Assembly: GCA_026874595.1 (NCBI GenBank) | Contig: CM049306.1 | Span: forward strand, 80,254,142 to 80,318,141 | Direction of reading: 5' to 3' | DNA from: Sipunculus nudus | Taxonomy: Eukaryota > Annelida > Sipuncula > Golfingiida > Sipunculidae | DNA: 64,000 nt | Shown: positions 42,301 to 47,211 of the stretch, one piece after another | Layout of the letters: each line of letters begins with the position of its first letter | Position numbering within the stretch: position 1 is the stretch's first letter | Translations under genes and position numbers: made by a program | The notes under the pieces: generated by a model | The model's input: only the letters and a program-made list of their open reading frames with translations | What the model was told of the DNA's origin: nothing | The model's database searches: none

Positions 42301-44209
42301 AACCAGTGACATGTTTAACAAAATGCCAAGAAATATGAAATGCTGCTAGAACTTAATTGGAAATCTCATTCCCACAGCCTGTGTAAAAGCATCACATGCA
42401 GAAATACTACACAAACTTTTCTATTTGGAAATGAATTATAACTTTTTTTACATTCTTTTTATAAAATCATGGAGTCATCAGATTTGTTTTTACCTATATT
42501 TGTAGGCTGCGTGAAGAATTACTGTCGTGAGTGTGCTGCAGCAACTGGTGATACAAACTTGGTAAGTATTACATATAAAAAAAGTAACATTTACCTCTAT
42601 TTTTTGCATGGTGATGTACAAAAACACAAAGGTGCAAGGGGACACACTTGGATGGCTGGGGGGAGGGGGGGGGGGGAAGCATTTAACTTGCTTAAATTTT
42701 GTACAGTAATATAGGTCAGAATATATGCAAGATCAAGACTAAAGGTTTTGTTGCCAAGACTACTACCATTACTAAGGAACCATGGGTCTTAATGCTCAGC
42801 TGAATTTGTCTATAAGGATATATTTATGAGCTTTTTAAAATGGGTCCTGTGAGTTAGACCCTTAACCTAAAATCTGAGTCCTTACTATCCTTGAACTTGC
42901 ACAATTTGATTTTCATAACAATATTAAAAAAAAGTGGGTCCAGTGAGTTTTGTAACCAGATAACCTCAAAATCAACATTTCTTCAACTTTTGGCAGAAAA
43001 GCCAAATGTGAAAGATGTAAGGTTTGGGATGAAAAGCTTGAATTACAATGCATCCACAATCTTTTAAAAGATGTGGGTCCTATGACCTTCACCCTTGACC
43101 TCCAGACCCCGAAATAAAAATGATTCTTATTTTAATGGTGGGTCATTAATAGACCAAGTTTGAAGTCCATCTGTCTAGATACAAACCAGAGTTATCATCC
43201 ATAAACTAATCTGTCAATAGATGAGGACTGTGACCTTGAGCTTTGACCCTGGGACCCCAAAATAAAAAAGAATCTTCCCTATTAGCAGTATATGAACAAT
43301 ATCTGTAAGATGGAATGTTTGTGATGAAAAGTCTGACTTAAACTGCATGAACAATCTTCTTAAATTGGTTGGTCCAGTGACCTTGACCTTTGACCCAAAA
43401 ATCATTAGGGTTCTTGCTTTAGTGGTGGGTCATACATAAGTTTGAAATCCATATGTCAATTCAAACTGGAGTTATCATTTGAAAACAAATATTTGGATAG
43501 ACAAAAAGACGGACAGAAATATGGACAGACAGGGTGATTACTATAGGGCACCCACCCTCCAGGTTCTGGCACACAAGATGAAACCACAGCTGAGAAACTT
43601 TTTTTTTTACTTGTGACATGCTTTTTTTTATCTGATTTATCTTTCTTCCATAGCTTTCATGTTCATGTTTAGTAGATGGTTTTTACAGATACCCTTAATT
43701 TGCAGGTCCAGTGTGATAACTGCCACTGGTGGTGCCATTACAAATGTACTGGAATGAGATGTGGGATGGCTGCAATGAAGACAAAAGTCTTTCTTTGTAC
43801 TGTGTGCAAAAATTTTCCACCTACTGCCACTCCAGAAAGGACCCATGAGTGCATCAAAGAACTGAAGGACCCTTTTATTTTGGTGAAGCTGACCACTGGA
43901 AGAATATGCCAAGGATGCAGAACACGCTTTAAGAAACCACCGCATGGAAAAGATGAAATTGTCCTGAAACATCGTGAAACTTATTATTATTACAATAAAT
44001 ACTGTGGTAAAGAAACCCAAACAACAGGCAACAGATATTATCATGCAAGAGCTAACTGTGTCCTTAAAATACACAACTCCTTCATCTTAGATGATCTCAT
44101 CATTCCTCAGGAAACAGAGTCATTTTTAACAAAGAAACATGCAGTGGAACTGTGCAGAAATGGGATTTATAATAATCACATTATCAACAAGGCTATCAGC
44201 AAATCTTAG
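17255..44209 (+). CDS. Large multi-exon gene: CaRF-like region, MULE transposase, SWIM finger, cassette linker, C48 peptidase, PHD finger
   Basis: Joining exons with GT-AG borders and compatible phases gives one frame of about 5,190 nt (1,729 residues) from ATG 17,255 to TAG 44,207-44,209. Exon phases agree at every junction. The parts are listed separately below. A protein that recognises DNA (MULE/SWIM), could cut an isopeptide or propeptide bond (C48) and could read histone tails (PHD) would act in the nucleus. MULE-family proteins with a Ulp1-like protease are known from plant Kaonashi elements, and zinc-finger/protease combinations from other large transposons. Whether this is a domesticated host gene or an intron-bearing transposon is not decided: the TATA promoter and about 39 exons favour a resident gene, while the full DDE triad leaves a mobile origin open. 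I found no terminal inverted repeats around it. Confidence 0.75.
17445..21165. other. Intron 1, first part: mostly unremarkable, with a repeat fragment near 20,626-20,935
   Basis: AT-rich intronic sequence. The only shared repeat is at 20,626-20,935, where two successive head segments of the dispersed repeat occur (GAGCTATAGTCATGGTCCTT and GTCCGTCCGTCCGTC twice, about 120 bp apart). Short open frames here lack splice signals and are not called. Confidence 0.6.
21173..21805. mobile_element. MITE-like element with inverted CCGTAGTCCGCATGCG arms
   Basis: ATCCGTAGTCCGCATGCG at 21,173-21,190 pairs with its reverse complement at 21,751-21,768 (16 of 18 matching). Further copies of TAGTCCG and CGCATGCG lie just inside both ends (21,240-21,280 and 21,700-21,735). 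The interior of about 550 bp has no coding potential. This is the layout of a non-autonomous DNA transposon with subterminal repeats. The exact ends and target duplication are not clear. Confidence 0.6.
21806..23137. other. Intron 1, middle part: nothing recognised
   Basis: AT-rich sequence with a C homopolymer at about 22,748-22,765. No exon, RNA gene or shared repeat seen. Confidence 0.5.
23138..23710 (+). repeat. Modular dispersed repeat, plus-strand copy
   Basis: Opens TTTTTAGTTCAGCTGACTG, AAAGTCATCTGAGCTATAGC, GTCCGTCCGTCTGTC. It holds two modules about 320 bp apart, each starting CCGTTAACCAGGCA and continuing TGGACCTAGAATCTT and GGTCTCTGTTA-like text. It closes with GTGACCCATGGATCATGACG then CTCAGCTGACTG. 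A related plus copy lies at about 30,905-31,453. Confidence 0.7.
23693..24660 (-). repeat. Modular dispersed repeat, minus-strand copy abutting the plus copy
   Basis: Sequence from GTGACCCATGGATC through AAAGGAAATTTTATCATCTG to GGTTAACGGACGGACAGACA is the reverse complement of the same family and aligns with the copy at 59,995-61,262. Modules end at about 24,150 and 24,635. It shares the palindromic end GACCCATGGRTC with the preceding plus copy, so the two sit as an inverted pair. A G homopolymer lies at about 24,479-24,494. Confidence 0.65.
24906..25078 (+). CDS. Exon 2: CaRF-like zinc-ligand region
   Basis: Acceptor TTCAG at 24,905 and donor AAG|GTGCAA at 25,079; it enters in phase 1 and leaves in phase 0. 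It encodes DENATMGHKVWWDAPQ, then a Cys, then FGPYVILGRPIYECQHGND and a basic tail with RHKNAKRKLRK. The ECQHG..RH pattern is the Cys/His cluster typical of CaRF-like and FLYWCH/WRKY-GCM1-type N-terminal DNA-binding regions of MULE-derived proteins. The assignment to a specific fold is inference. Confidence 0.7.
25122..25270. mobile_element. Short MITE with ACAGGCGC(A/G)GATCC terminal inverted repeats
   Basis: ACAGGCGCAGATCC at the left end and GGATCCGCGCCTGT at the right end are inverted repeats with one mismatch. The 149-bp element carries a C run at about 25,227-25,242. It sits in intron 2, 44 bp after the exon 2 donor. Flanking T-rich sequence (CTTTTT on the left, TTTT on the right) hides the target duplication. 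Confidence 0.75.
25616..25735 (+). CDS. Exon 3: CaRF-like region, GCPAKVQVREV motif
   Basis: Acceptor CACAG, donor CAA|GTAATG, phase 0 on both sides, 40 codons. It carries a basic KQRKRKKLIQNSKKLGCPAK stretch followed by VQVREVYQFGCFQ. The CPAK(I/V)xV(R/K)E motif marks the end of the zinc-binding N-terminal region in CaRF-like and related MULE-type proteins. The basic run could also serve as a nuclear localisation signal. Confidence 0.75.
26096..26236 (+). CDS. Exon 4: basic and acidic helical linker
   Basis: Acceptor TTAAAG (a weak pyrimidine context), donor GAG|GTAATT, phase 0 on both sides, 47 codons. It encodes EHAQNQWRRRQAVRKIKHGD and then an acidic stretch with RFYVALCEEADHQYHLCGE. No separate domain recognised; charge and spacing suggest helices between the zinc region and the next domain. 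Confidence 0.7.
26407..26627 (+). CDS. Exon 5: CaRF-like domain, DIRNHIY motif
   Basis: Acceptor ATCCAG, donor CAG|GTAAAT, phase 0 in and phase 2 out. It encodes PAASVQPVDARIIKEIHTLH, then a segment with GVAKVTEMDRMLEHYVK, and ends FNPTSQDIRNHIYLASVSNR. The VDxRIIxxIxxL ... VxxMxxxLxxYVKxEL ... FxPTxxDIRNHIY order is the pattern I associate with calcium-responsive transcription factor (CaRF)-like proteins. Confidence 0.75.
26835..26927 (+). CDS. Exon 6: linker into the transposase domain
   Basis: Acceptor ACATATAG, donor CATAG|GTATAT, phase 2 on both sides. It encodes HSASDQSNTAAMIEEWKKEN and PEDFIFFRPHR, the usual run-up to the MULE catalytic core (a short helix, then an F/R-rich strand). 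Confidence 0.7.
27309..27391. repeat. TA microsatellite in intron 6
   Basis: About 82 bases of pure TA, only about 57 bp before exon 7. It stays open in frames that read YIYIYI, which falsely extends the exon upstream. Confidence 0.95.
27448..27776 (+). CDS. Exon 7: MULE transposase core with first two catalytic Asp
   Basis: Acceptor ATTTTAG, donor CCAG|GTACGG, phase 2 in and phase 1 out, about 109 residues. YGQEICLLDATYKTTKYSIP holds the first Asp (27,548-27,550) in the D-x-T-Y...(I/V)PL context of MULE transposases. FMTDFDEREIQALENTFPG holds the second Asp (27,731-27,733) in the (T)D.....A....FP context. In the MULE fold these ligate the metal ions that drive strand transfer. Confidence 0.85.
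27777..29457. other. Intron 7, with a GCCAAT/CACCAGTCTTG-type dispersed repeat
   Basis: About 28,010-28,450 carries GGTGGTGCCACCAGTCTTG, CCCAATTTCAGGCTGATA and GAGAAATAAGCAGG twice. Related phrases (GGTGGCACCACCAGTTTTGT, AAATTTCAGGTGGATAAGTC) recur at about 37,040-37,790 and 50,830-51,175. No exon seen. Confidence 0.6.
29458..29563 (+). CDS. Exon 8: MULE transposase C-x2-H motif
   Basis: Acceptor ATTGCAG, donor CCT|GTAGGT, phase 1 in and phase 2 out. It encodes ECLVYLCDFHREQAWRRWLQ and then KTKHGMKDQMNDALFL. The LCxFHxxxAWxRW segment is the conserved C(x2)H signature between the second Asp and the Glu in MULE/MuDR-type transposases. Confidence 0.85.
30013..30148 (+). CDS. Exon 9: helical insertion of the transposase domain
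   Basis: Acceptor ATTTCAG, donor AAG|GTATCA, phase 2 in and phase 0 out. It encodes LRAIAKAKTHEEYQQNLSRL and then a segment with LWKDHAEFQRWLNHKWLNQT. This is the alpha-helical stretch between the C-H motif and the catalytic Glu, ending in the aromatic W..W pattern typical of MULEs. Confidence 0.8.
30599..30774 (+). CDS. Exon 10: MULE transposase catalytic Glu
   Basis: Acceptor ATTCAG, donor GCA|GTGAGT, phase 0 in and phase 2 out. It encodes RWVHAFRANDMNVKINTTNG followed by LERQHQELKRKHFG. The TTN.xE..N/H..LK motif supplies the catalytic Glu (30,662-30,664), so D, D and E are all retained, although retention alone does not show activity. Confidence 0.85.
30905..31453 (+). repeat. Modular dispersed repeat in intron 10
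   Basis: Opens CAGTTTAGCTCGGCCGACTG, AAGTCAACTGA, then CCGTTAACAGGGCACAAACG. It closes with CTCAGCTGAGCATCATGACC then CATGGGTCACTTG. Same family as 23,138-23,710 and nearly the same length. Confidence 0.65.
31547..32361 (+). CDS. Exon 11: SWIM zinc finger and long Ser/Thr-rich tail
   Basis: Acceptor CTTCAG, donor GAAG|GTATGG, phase 2 in and phase 1 out, about 271 residues. The N-terminal part (WLQNRPRLFVRHCMENM ... KFQGINGMPHCTCQAWSRTH) leads into CxC (31,779-31,787) and CxH (31,815-31,823), spaced as in SWIM fingers (CxCx9CxH). SWIM fingers follow the DDE domain in MULE transposases and help bind DNA or partners. The rest is low-complexity and glutamine-rich (LLQQQLQLLL), with a basic RKRRR that could be a nuclear localisation signal. 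If the donor is not used, the frame ends six codons on at 32,381, which would give a short isoform stopping after the SWIM region. Confidence 0.85.
32552..32637 (+). CDS. Exon 12: short basic linker exon
   Basis: Acceptor CATCCAG, donor GAT|GTAGGT, phase 1 in and phase 0 out. It encodes GNFFKKLEMKRKTAVTHLSS and TPAAIYLND. No domain recognised. Phase and clean splice sites support inclusion. Confidence 0.65.
32911..32979 (+). CDS. Exon 13: first acidic linker exon
   Basis: Acceptor CATCAG, donor CTG|GTACGT, phase 0, 23 codons (ELPDLCPLEISSVTADHQIH then EEL). The E/D-L-P-D start and the inner DHQ echo the cassette exons that follow, so it may be their diverged relative. Confidence 0.65.
33221..33292 (+). 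CDS. Exon 14: diverged 72-bp cassette exon
   Basis: Acceptor TTTCAG, donor ACT|GTAAGT, phase 0, 24 codons beginning DLPDPSSSSHPEN and ending LDHQNDFADT. It has the same length, phase and layout as the amplified cassettes at 34,227-36,792 but a diverged sequence, which suggests it is an older member. Confidence 0.75.
33399..33929 (+). CDS. First cassette array: four 39-bp exons, one with a lost donor
   Basis: Exons at 33,399-33,437, 33,564-33,602, 33,726-33,764 and 33,891-33,929, spaced 162-165 bp, each 13 codons in phase 0: DLWLDRQKNIPYT, DLWLDHQKNNPYT, DLSFDHQENIPHT and DLLLEHSKDTPNK. The introns are also copies of each other (AGTTTGGTTTATT after the donor, TTTTGTTTTCACAG at the acceptor). 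The first exon is followed by ATAAGT instead of GTAAGT, so it is probably skipped. Skipping keeps the frame, while reading through reaches a stop after ten codons. Confidence 0.7.
34043..36792 (+). CDS. Second cassette array: fourteen 72-bp phase-0 exons
   Basis: Exons start at 34,043, 34,227, 34,427, 34,628, 34,828, 35,028, 35,228, 35,427, 35,627, 35,827, 36,027, 36,227, 36,521 and 36,721; each is 72 bp. The usual product begins DLMDPTSP(H/R)HQEN, continues (P/L)LDH(Q/L)ED and ends NPDT. It is acidic and rich in Pro, His and Asp, likely disordered. Acceptors are TTATAG and donors CC|GTAAGT throughout. From 34,227 the repeat period is about 200 bp and the introns of about 128 bp are as alike as the exons. 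The first copy (34,043) is the most diverged. All phases are 0, so any number of cassettes can be included without a frameshift. Confidence 0.85.
36923..36949 (+). pseudogene. Decayed cassette exon with a lost acceptor
   Basis: GATCTGTCTCCAAATACCCC then ACACACT would read DLSPNTPHT and is followed by GTAAAT as donor. Compared with the 39-bp cassettes it lacks 12 bases in the middle. The AG before GATCTG is gone (TTATAACAA in place of TTTATAG). It is most likely a dead cassette. Confidence 0.5.
37040..37790. repeat. Dispersed repeat in the linker-to-protease intron
   Basis: Contains two internal rounds of AAATTTCAGGTGGATAAGTC, CAAACCACTGC and AGGCACCACCA(G)TTTTGTG. The same phrases occur at about 50,830-51,175, with weaker relatives at 28,010-28,450. 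No coding potential. Confidence 0.65.
37791..38420. repeat. Dispersed repeat with GACCTTGAC/TATCATCCAT landmarks
   Basis: GATGTGGGTTCTGGGACCTC, AAGTTTGAAGCCAAACTGTC, ATTATCATCCATTTGTCAAT and GTGACCTTGACA occur in the same order at about 42,840-43,540 in a later intron of the same gene. Two diverged copies of one family. Confidence 0.65.
38440..38511 (+). CDS. Exon after the cassettes: basic 24-codon exon
   Basis: Acceptor TTATAG, donor TCA|GTAGGT, phase 0, 72 bp. It encodes VLPELHQPRPREKKNSSQKN and RPCS. Length and acceptor match the cassettes, but the sequence is basic and unrelated at the residue level. Confidence 0.65.
38827..38892 (+). CDS. Acidic 22-codon exon before the protease domain
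   Basis: Acceptor TTGACAG, donor TTG|GTAACT, phase 0. It encodes ELEHQDDVNMTCTSSEAGNR and TL. It resembles the cassettes in phase and acidic start but has no close sequence match. Confidence 0.6.
39126..39263 (+). CDS. C48 peptidase domain, N-terminal exon
   Basis: Acceptor TTCACAG, donor GAG|GTATAA, phase 0, 46 codons. It ends IGSLAPGAWVADE, which joins VINAYC from the next exon. L.PG.W(L/V).DEVIN is the substrate-binding entry motif of Ulp1/SENP-type (C48) cysteine peptidases. Confidence 0.75.
39669..39791 (+). CDS. C48 peptidase domain, second exon
   Basis: Acceptor TTTTCAG, donor AGA|GTAAGT, phase 0, 41 codons starting VINAYCQLKATRTQRMKVHV, then MDVFTSSSI. In Ulp1-like folds this is the helix after DEVIN and the strand (here VHVMDVFTSS) leading towards the catalytic His. 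Confidence 0.75.
40039..40317 (+). CDS. C48 peptidase catalytic exon (His, Asp, Gln, Cys)
   Basis: Acceptor CATTAG, donor AAG|GTAGTA, phase 0, 93 codons. The catalytic His is at 40,090-40,092 (GGHWELLCI), the Asp at 40,141-40,143 (YIDPCG), the oxyanion Gln at 40,279-40,281 and the nucleophile Cys at 40,297-40,299 (QQDYSSCGIYVLK). This is the Ulp1/adenain order H-D-Q-C with the expected Q-to-C spacing of six. Members of this fold remove SUMO or related modifiers, or act as viral and transposon maturation proteases; which substrate is used here is unknown. Confidence 0.85.
40515..40700 (-). mobile_element. tRNA-derived SINE, minus strand
   Basis: On the minus strand: CTGAGTGGTAAAATGCTTGG (A-box-like), then CGACCTGGGTTAGAATCACG (B-box-like), then a body with GAGTGGGTTATAGTGGCC and TTCTCCAGTTTCCTCCACCC. 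The body matches the plus-strand element at 63,775-63,990. The surrounding intron is itself duplicated: TTTTTCAATATACATWA, GGTTGTATGAAAAG and ATATAGTAATACTACA occur at about 40,345-40,420 and again at about 40,700-40,780 on either side of the SINE. Confidence 0.65.
41177..41276 (+). CDS. C48 peptidase domain, C-terminal exon
   Basis: Acceptor TTTTCAG, donor AGTG|GTAAGT, phase 0 in and phase 1 out, 33 codons: FAEQLLMSEDLICCPANVDN then YRRQIAPTLLDSS. This is the closing helix (FAE.LL) after the Cys motif and the helix with YRR.I...LL that ends most Ulp1-like domains. Confidence 0.75.
42506..42561 (+). CDS. PHD finger, first half
   Basis: Acceptor TTTGTAG, donor TTG|GTAAGT, phase 1 in and phase 0 out. 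It encodes GCVKNYCRECAAATGDTNL. CREC supplies the first Cys pair of a C4HC3 PHD finger that is completed by the next exon. Confidence 0.75.
42780..43560. repeat. Second copy of the GACCTTGAC/TATCATCCAT dispersed repeat
   Basis: Same landmark order as 37,791-38,420 (ACAATCTTTTAAAAGATGTG, AAGTTTGAAGTCCATCTGTC, GTTATCATCC, TGTGACCTTGA). It is followed by GACAGACAGGGTGATTACTA, an inverted head of the GTCCGTCC family. A G-rich run lies just upstream at about 42,659-42,676. Confidence 0.6.
43706..44209 (+). CDS. Last exon: PHD finger second half and C-terminal domain
   Basis: Acceptor TTTGCAG, phase 0 in, 167 codons to TAG. VQCDNCHWWCHYKCTGM and FLCTVC complete the PHD finger: Cx2C (previous exon), Cx2C, Cx4Hx2C, then Cx2C after 16 residues. 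PHD fingers bind histone H3 tails. The remainder has ICQGCRTRFKKPP, YYYYNKYCG and RYYHARANCVLKIHNSF, with spaced Cys and aromatic residues that could form a further zinc-binding module of a kind I do not recognise. Confidence 0.85.
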   Translation, partial: VQCDNCHWWCHYKCTGMRCGMAAMKTKVFLCTVCKNFPPTATPERTHECIKELKDPFILVKLTTGRICQGCRTRFKKPPHGKDEIVLKHRETYYYYNKYCGKETQTTGNRYYHARANCVLKIHNSFILDDLIIPQETESFLTKKHAVELCRNGIYNNHIINKAISKS

Positions 44210-44451
44210 TTGGAAATTGCTTTAAGCTGTGTATTATTACCTTGTTTTACATGGCTTTGGGCCATAATCAATTAATAGTGACTTATGTTATAAGCCAGTT
44301 AAGTGGAATGTGTGACAAGAATTGGTGTATTTATAAATTCAACATGTGGACTTATGAAAATTTACTCTTAATACAGGATGATATGAAGATTAATGTCGAC
44401 ACCACTTAGTTTATATGTATGATTATATAAAACAGAAAATTACAGGCTAAC

Positions 44452-44950
44452 TGAATATGCCAAGGATGCAGAACATGCTTTGAGAAACCACCGCATGGAA
44501 AAGATGAAATTGTACTGAAACATTATTATTACAATAAAACTGTGAAAAAGAAACCCAAACAACAGGCAACAGATATTATCATGAAAGGGCTAACTGTGTC
44601 CTTAGAATACACCATTCCTTCATCTTAGTAATGTCTTGATTTCAATGGGGAAAAAAAACTGTTTTTAACAAAAAAACATGATCTGGAATTTTGCAGAAAT
44701 GGGATTTATAGTGATCAGATTACAAACAAGGCCGTCAGCAATTCTTAGATCGATAATCTTTTCCATGTATATTATCCGCTTGTTGTTCATGGCTTTGGGC
44801 CATAATCAGTTTATAGTGACTTTATTAAATGCCAGGTACCTGGAATACATGTTGTAAGAGTTGGTGTTTTGATAAATATGACATGTGGACTTATGAATAT
44901 TTAGTCATTTAACATTATGACATGAAGATGAATTCCAACACCACTTACTT
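44452..44950 (+). pseudogene. Decayed tandem copy of the last exon and its 3' flank
   Basis: Sequence from GAATATGCCAAGGATGCAGA through GAAACCACCGCATGGAAAAG to ACCACTTACTTTTTATG repeats about 43,902-44,415 with an offset of about 540 bp. It contains point changes, small deletions and an early in-frame stop, so it cannot extend the protein. It includes the former stop region and flank (CATGGCTTTGGGCCATAATC occurs in both), so the copied segment covered the exon's 3' part plus untranslated sequence. It probably lies in the 3' UTR of the gene. Confidence 0.8.
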
Positions 44951-45055
44951 TTTATGTTTCACAATCTAAACAGGTGGTGTGTTAATTTGTCAACTCTTGG
45001 GCAATCATTAATATTGCATATATTACTAACAGTGCAACAGGTTCAAATTTTGGTC

Positions 45056-45061
45056 AATAAA
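45056..45061 (+). terminator. Possible polyadenylation signal of the large gene
   Basis: AATAAA in GGTCAATAAACATC is followed within about 30-60 bp by T- and GT-rich text (TGTTCATTACTTCATGTTGT). It is the clearest signal after the stop at 44,209. Single hexamers are common in AT-rich DNA, so this is only plausible. Confidence 0.35.
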
Positions 45062-46384
45062 CATCTGAGTTTTATCTTATTGACCGTGTTCATTACTTCA
45101 TGTTGTATACAAGTTATGTATGCATGGGAATATGGTTGAGGAAGACCCACTGACAACATGTGACAAGTTACACAACATGAAAATTACAAAGTTATCAAGT
45201 CCATATAGGTGTCCCATACAGAGAATTTTCAGCTAAACCACACCTGATGCATGATGCTGTAAAATGGATAAACTATCAACTAACCATACCCAGTGTGTGT
45301 TGGTGGAGGAGAAAGTCAGATCATCCTATGTTCCAAAGGACATTGTACTTGGCCAAATTTTATTTCTCATAGAATGACCATACAGGAAAATCAGATAAAT
45401 TAGAGCGGACTGTTTTATCCAAAAAGAAATGTTCCAAACTGGGCTGTTCTAAAACTCCAGCAGGATATAAATATTGACAGTATGGGTATATTAAAAGAAT
45501 GGCTGATACAGATCAATCCTTAAAAAATGCCAATCACTGGCAATCCTTGATGTGCAATTCTTTTAGCATCAAGCTGTTGGAACCCCCTTCAAATAGAGGT
45601 CACTCCGCCCGCCAATCAGGAGAAGCACACCAAGGAACTGCAGTGGCCTTCACTTATAAGGAATGACACTGCATTAACTGTATAAATTATAGACAGAGTA
45701 GTCCATGAATAAGTCACTTTACAACCTGAGCAATACTTAACTATCTCCTTCCATCACCTGAGATCTTCAGCAGAAATTCCATCACATCAGGTCATTAACA
45801 TTACTACAACTATTCTTTTTCATCTGTACCATTCCAGGCTGGGAATGCCCTAAGCTCTATTGTTTCTGAGTTTAAGGTTTCAGCCTGCACCAATTTAGTG
45901 GGAGAGTTAAAAAGATTTCCTCTATTAAAATTCATGCAATTTCTCCTAATTATACCTATGCTTTACTGTATCTAAGATTATTTTATAATACACCCATCAG
46001 ACCAGAAAATGTGGATTTTGGGAAAATTCTGTACAGATACCCAGGGTTAATCAATTTAATGAGCAGCACTCACCAGTGATTCTGCAAAGCCCAAGGACAG
46101 GTCCCTTGACTGAACCCCTCAGCTGAACTTTTTATACCCATCCACAAACACGTGTGTGTACAAAAAAAATAGATATAGTGCAATAATATACATATATTTT
46201 AACCCCACTTTGCAACCACCCCTAAATTGCAAATTCCTGTAAAATTGAGACCACTTTTCTTGTTACTGAATACATGACTCAGGTTATGTAGAATTTCACA
46301 AATATGATTACCTAAAATTATGATCAATCTGGTCAGTCCCCAAGGTGGTCGTAATTCTTGGTTCCACTGTGTATATATAAATAT
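45062..46384. other. Spacer, nothing recognised
   Basis: No exon with matched splice sites on either strand, no RNA gene and no strong shared repeat. Confidence 0.5.
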
Positions 46385-46503
46385 ATATATGTGTGTGTGC
46401 ATGTGAAGAGTGATATAAAGCCCCAAGCTGATGCTGGGATTGTACCTGTGACCCCTCAGGAACAAGGCAGACATTCCACCACTGCGCCAATAAAGCAAGC
46501 TTA
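46385..46503 (-). mobile_element. tRNA-derived SINE, minus strand
   Basis: On the minus strand: GCTTTATTGGCGCAGTGGTG (A box TGGCGCAGTGG at 46,480-46,490), then TCACAGGTACAATCCCAGC (B box, a near match to GGTTCGAATCC). A TG/TA tail follows to the left. The promoter boxes are spaced as in tRNA-derived SINEs; there is no intact cloverleaf. Confidence 0.65.
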
Positions 46504-46579
46504 ATCAGTGAGCTGGTTCGATGGTACCAAGGCCAGATCCTATAAATGAGATAATAATTATTAATGATAGTCACAAAAA

Positions 46580-47211
46580 TGAGCGAAGGTTACATTTAGC
46601 AAAAGTGTTGGTTCAGACTCCTTGCTGATAAATAAATTTTAATGGAAGTTGCACCCCAGATATTCTTTCGGTCACTAAAAATATTGAAAATGAAAAGATT
46701 AATTTTATCTTTATAAGGCAAAAAAAAAAGATCTGGCACTGCCCGCATTAATTCTATCCCCTGCATAAAAAGTTTTTATTTTGATTTTCAACAGAAATTT
46801 ACCAATTTGTGCTCCAGCCACTCAGACGCTTGTTGTTTATGGGTGGTGTGCATTTTTACTAAAATGCTTGTATGAATGCATACACGCATGTTTCCGGCTG
46901 TTTCTGCTAAAACACAACTGACCCTGCATGGATATGAATGTATGTGTTTTATTAACAACTGAATGTTTGCAATCTCATTTAATCATCCCTCTTAAAAAAA
47001 ACTTAAAAACGTAATAAAAAGAAAAAAAGAAAAAATCGTCCATCCACACCTATTTCTGAAAAAGTGCCTAAAAACCACACCCTTTTTTTCCTAAATGATA
47101 CAGGTTTATTTGTTGATCATTAGTCAATCATGACATTTTTAGAGGTTGAAAAGGAGGTAGTACCAAGGCTTGCCTTATTATTCCTTTTTTTTATTTCACT
47201 AATCCGCCTAA
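46580..47211. other. Spacer upstream of the LINE, nothing recognised
   Basis: AT-rich with A-runs near 46,720 and 47,030. No supported feature. Confidence 0.5.

Noticed and set aside
43637-44074. 145-codon minus-strand open frame
   Set aside because: It is the antisense of the last exon, whose plus-strand frame has the PHD motif and correct splice phase.
17171-44410. Terminal inverted repeats that would make the large gene an intact transposon
   Set aside because: I compared the two flanks by eye and saw no convincing inverted match or target duplication; a computed search could still find short or diverged ends.
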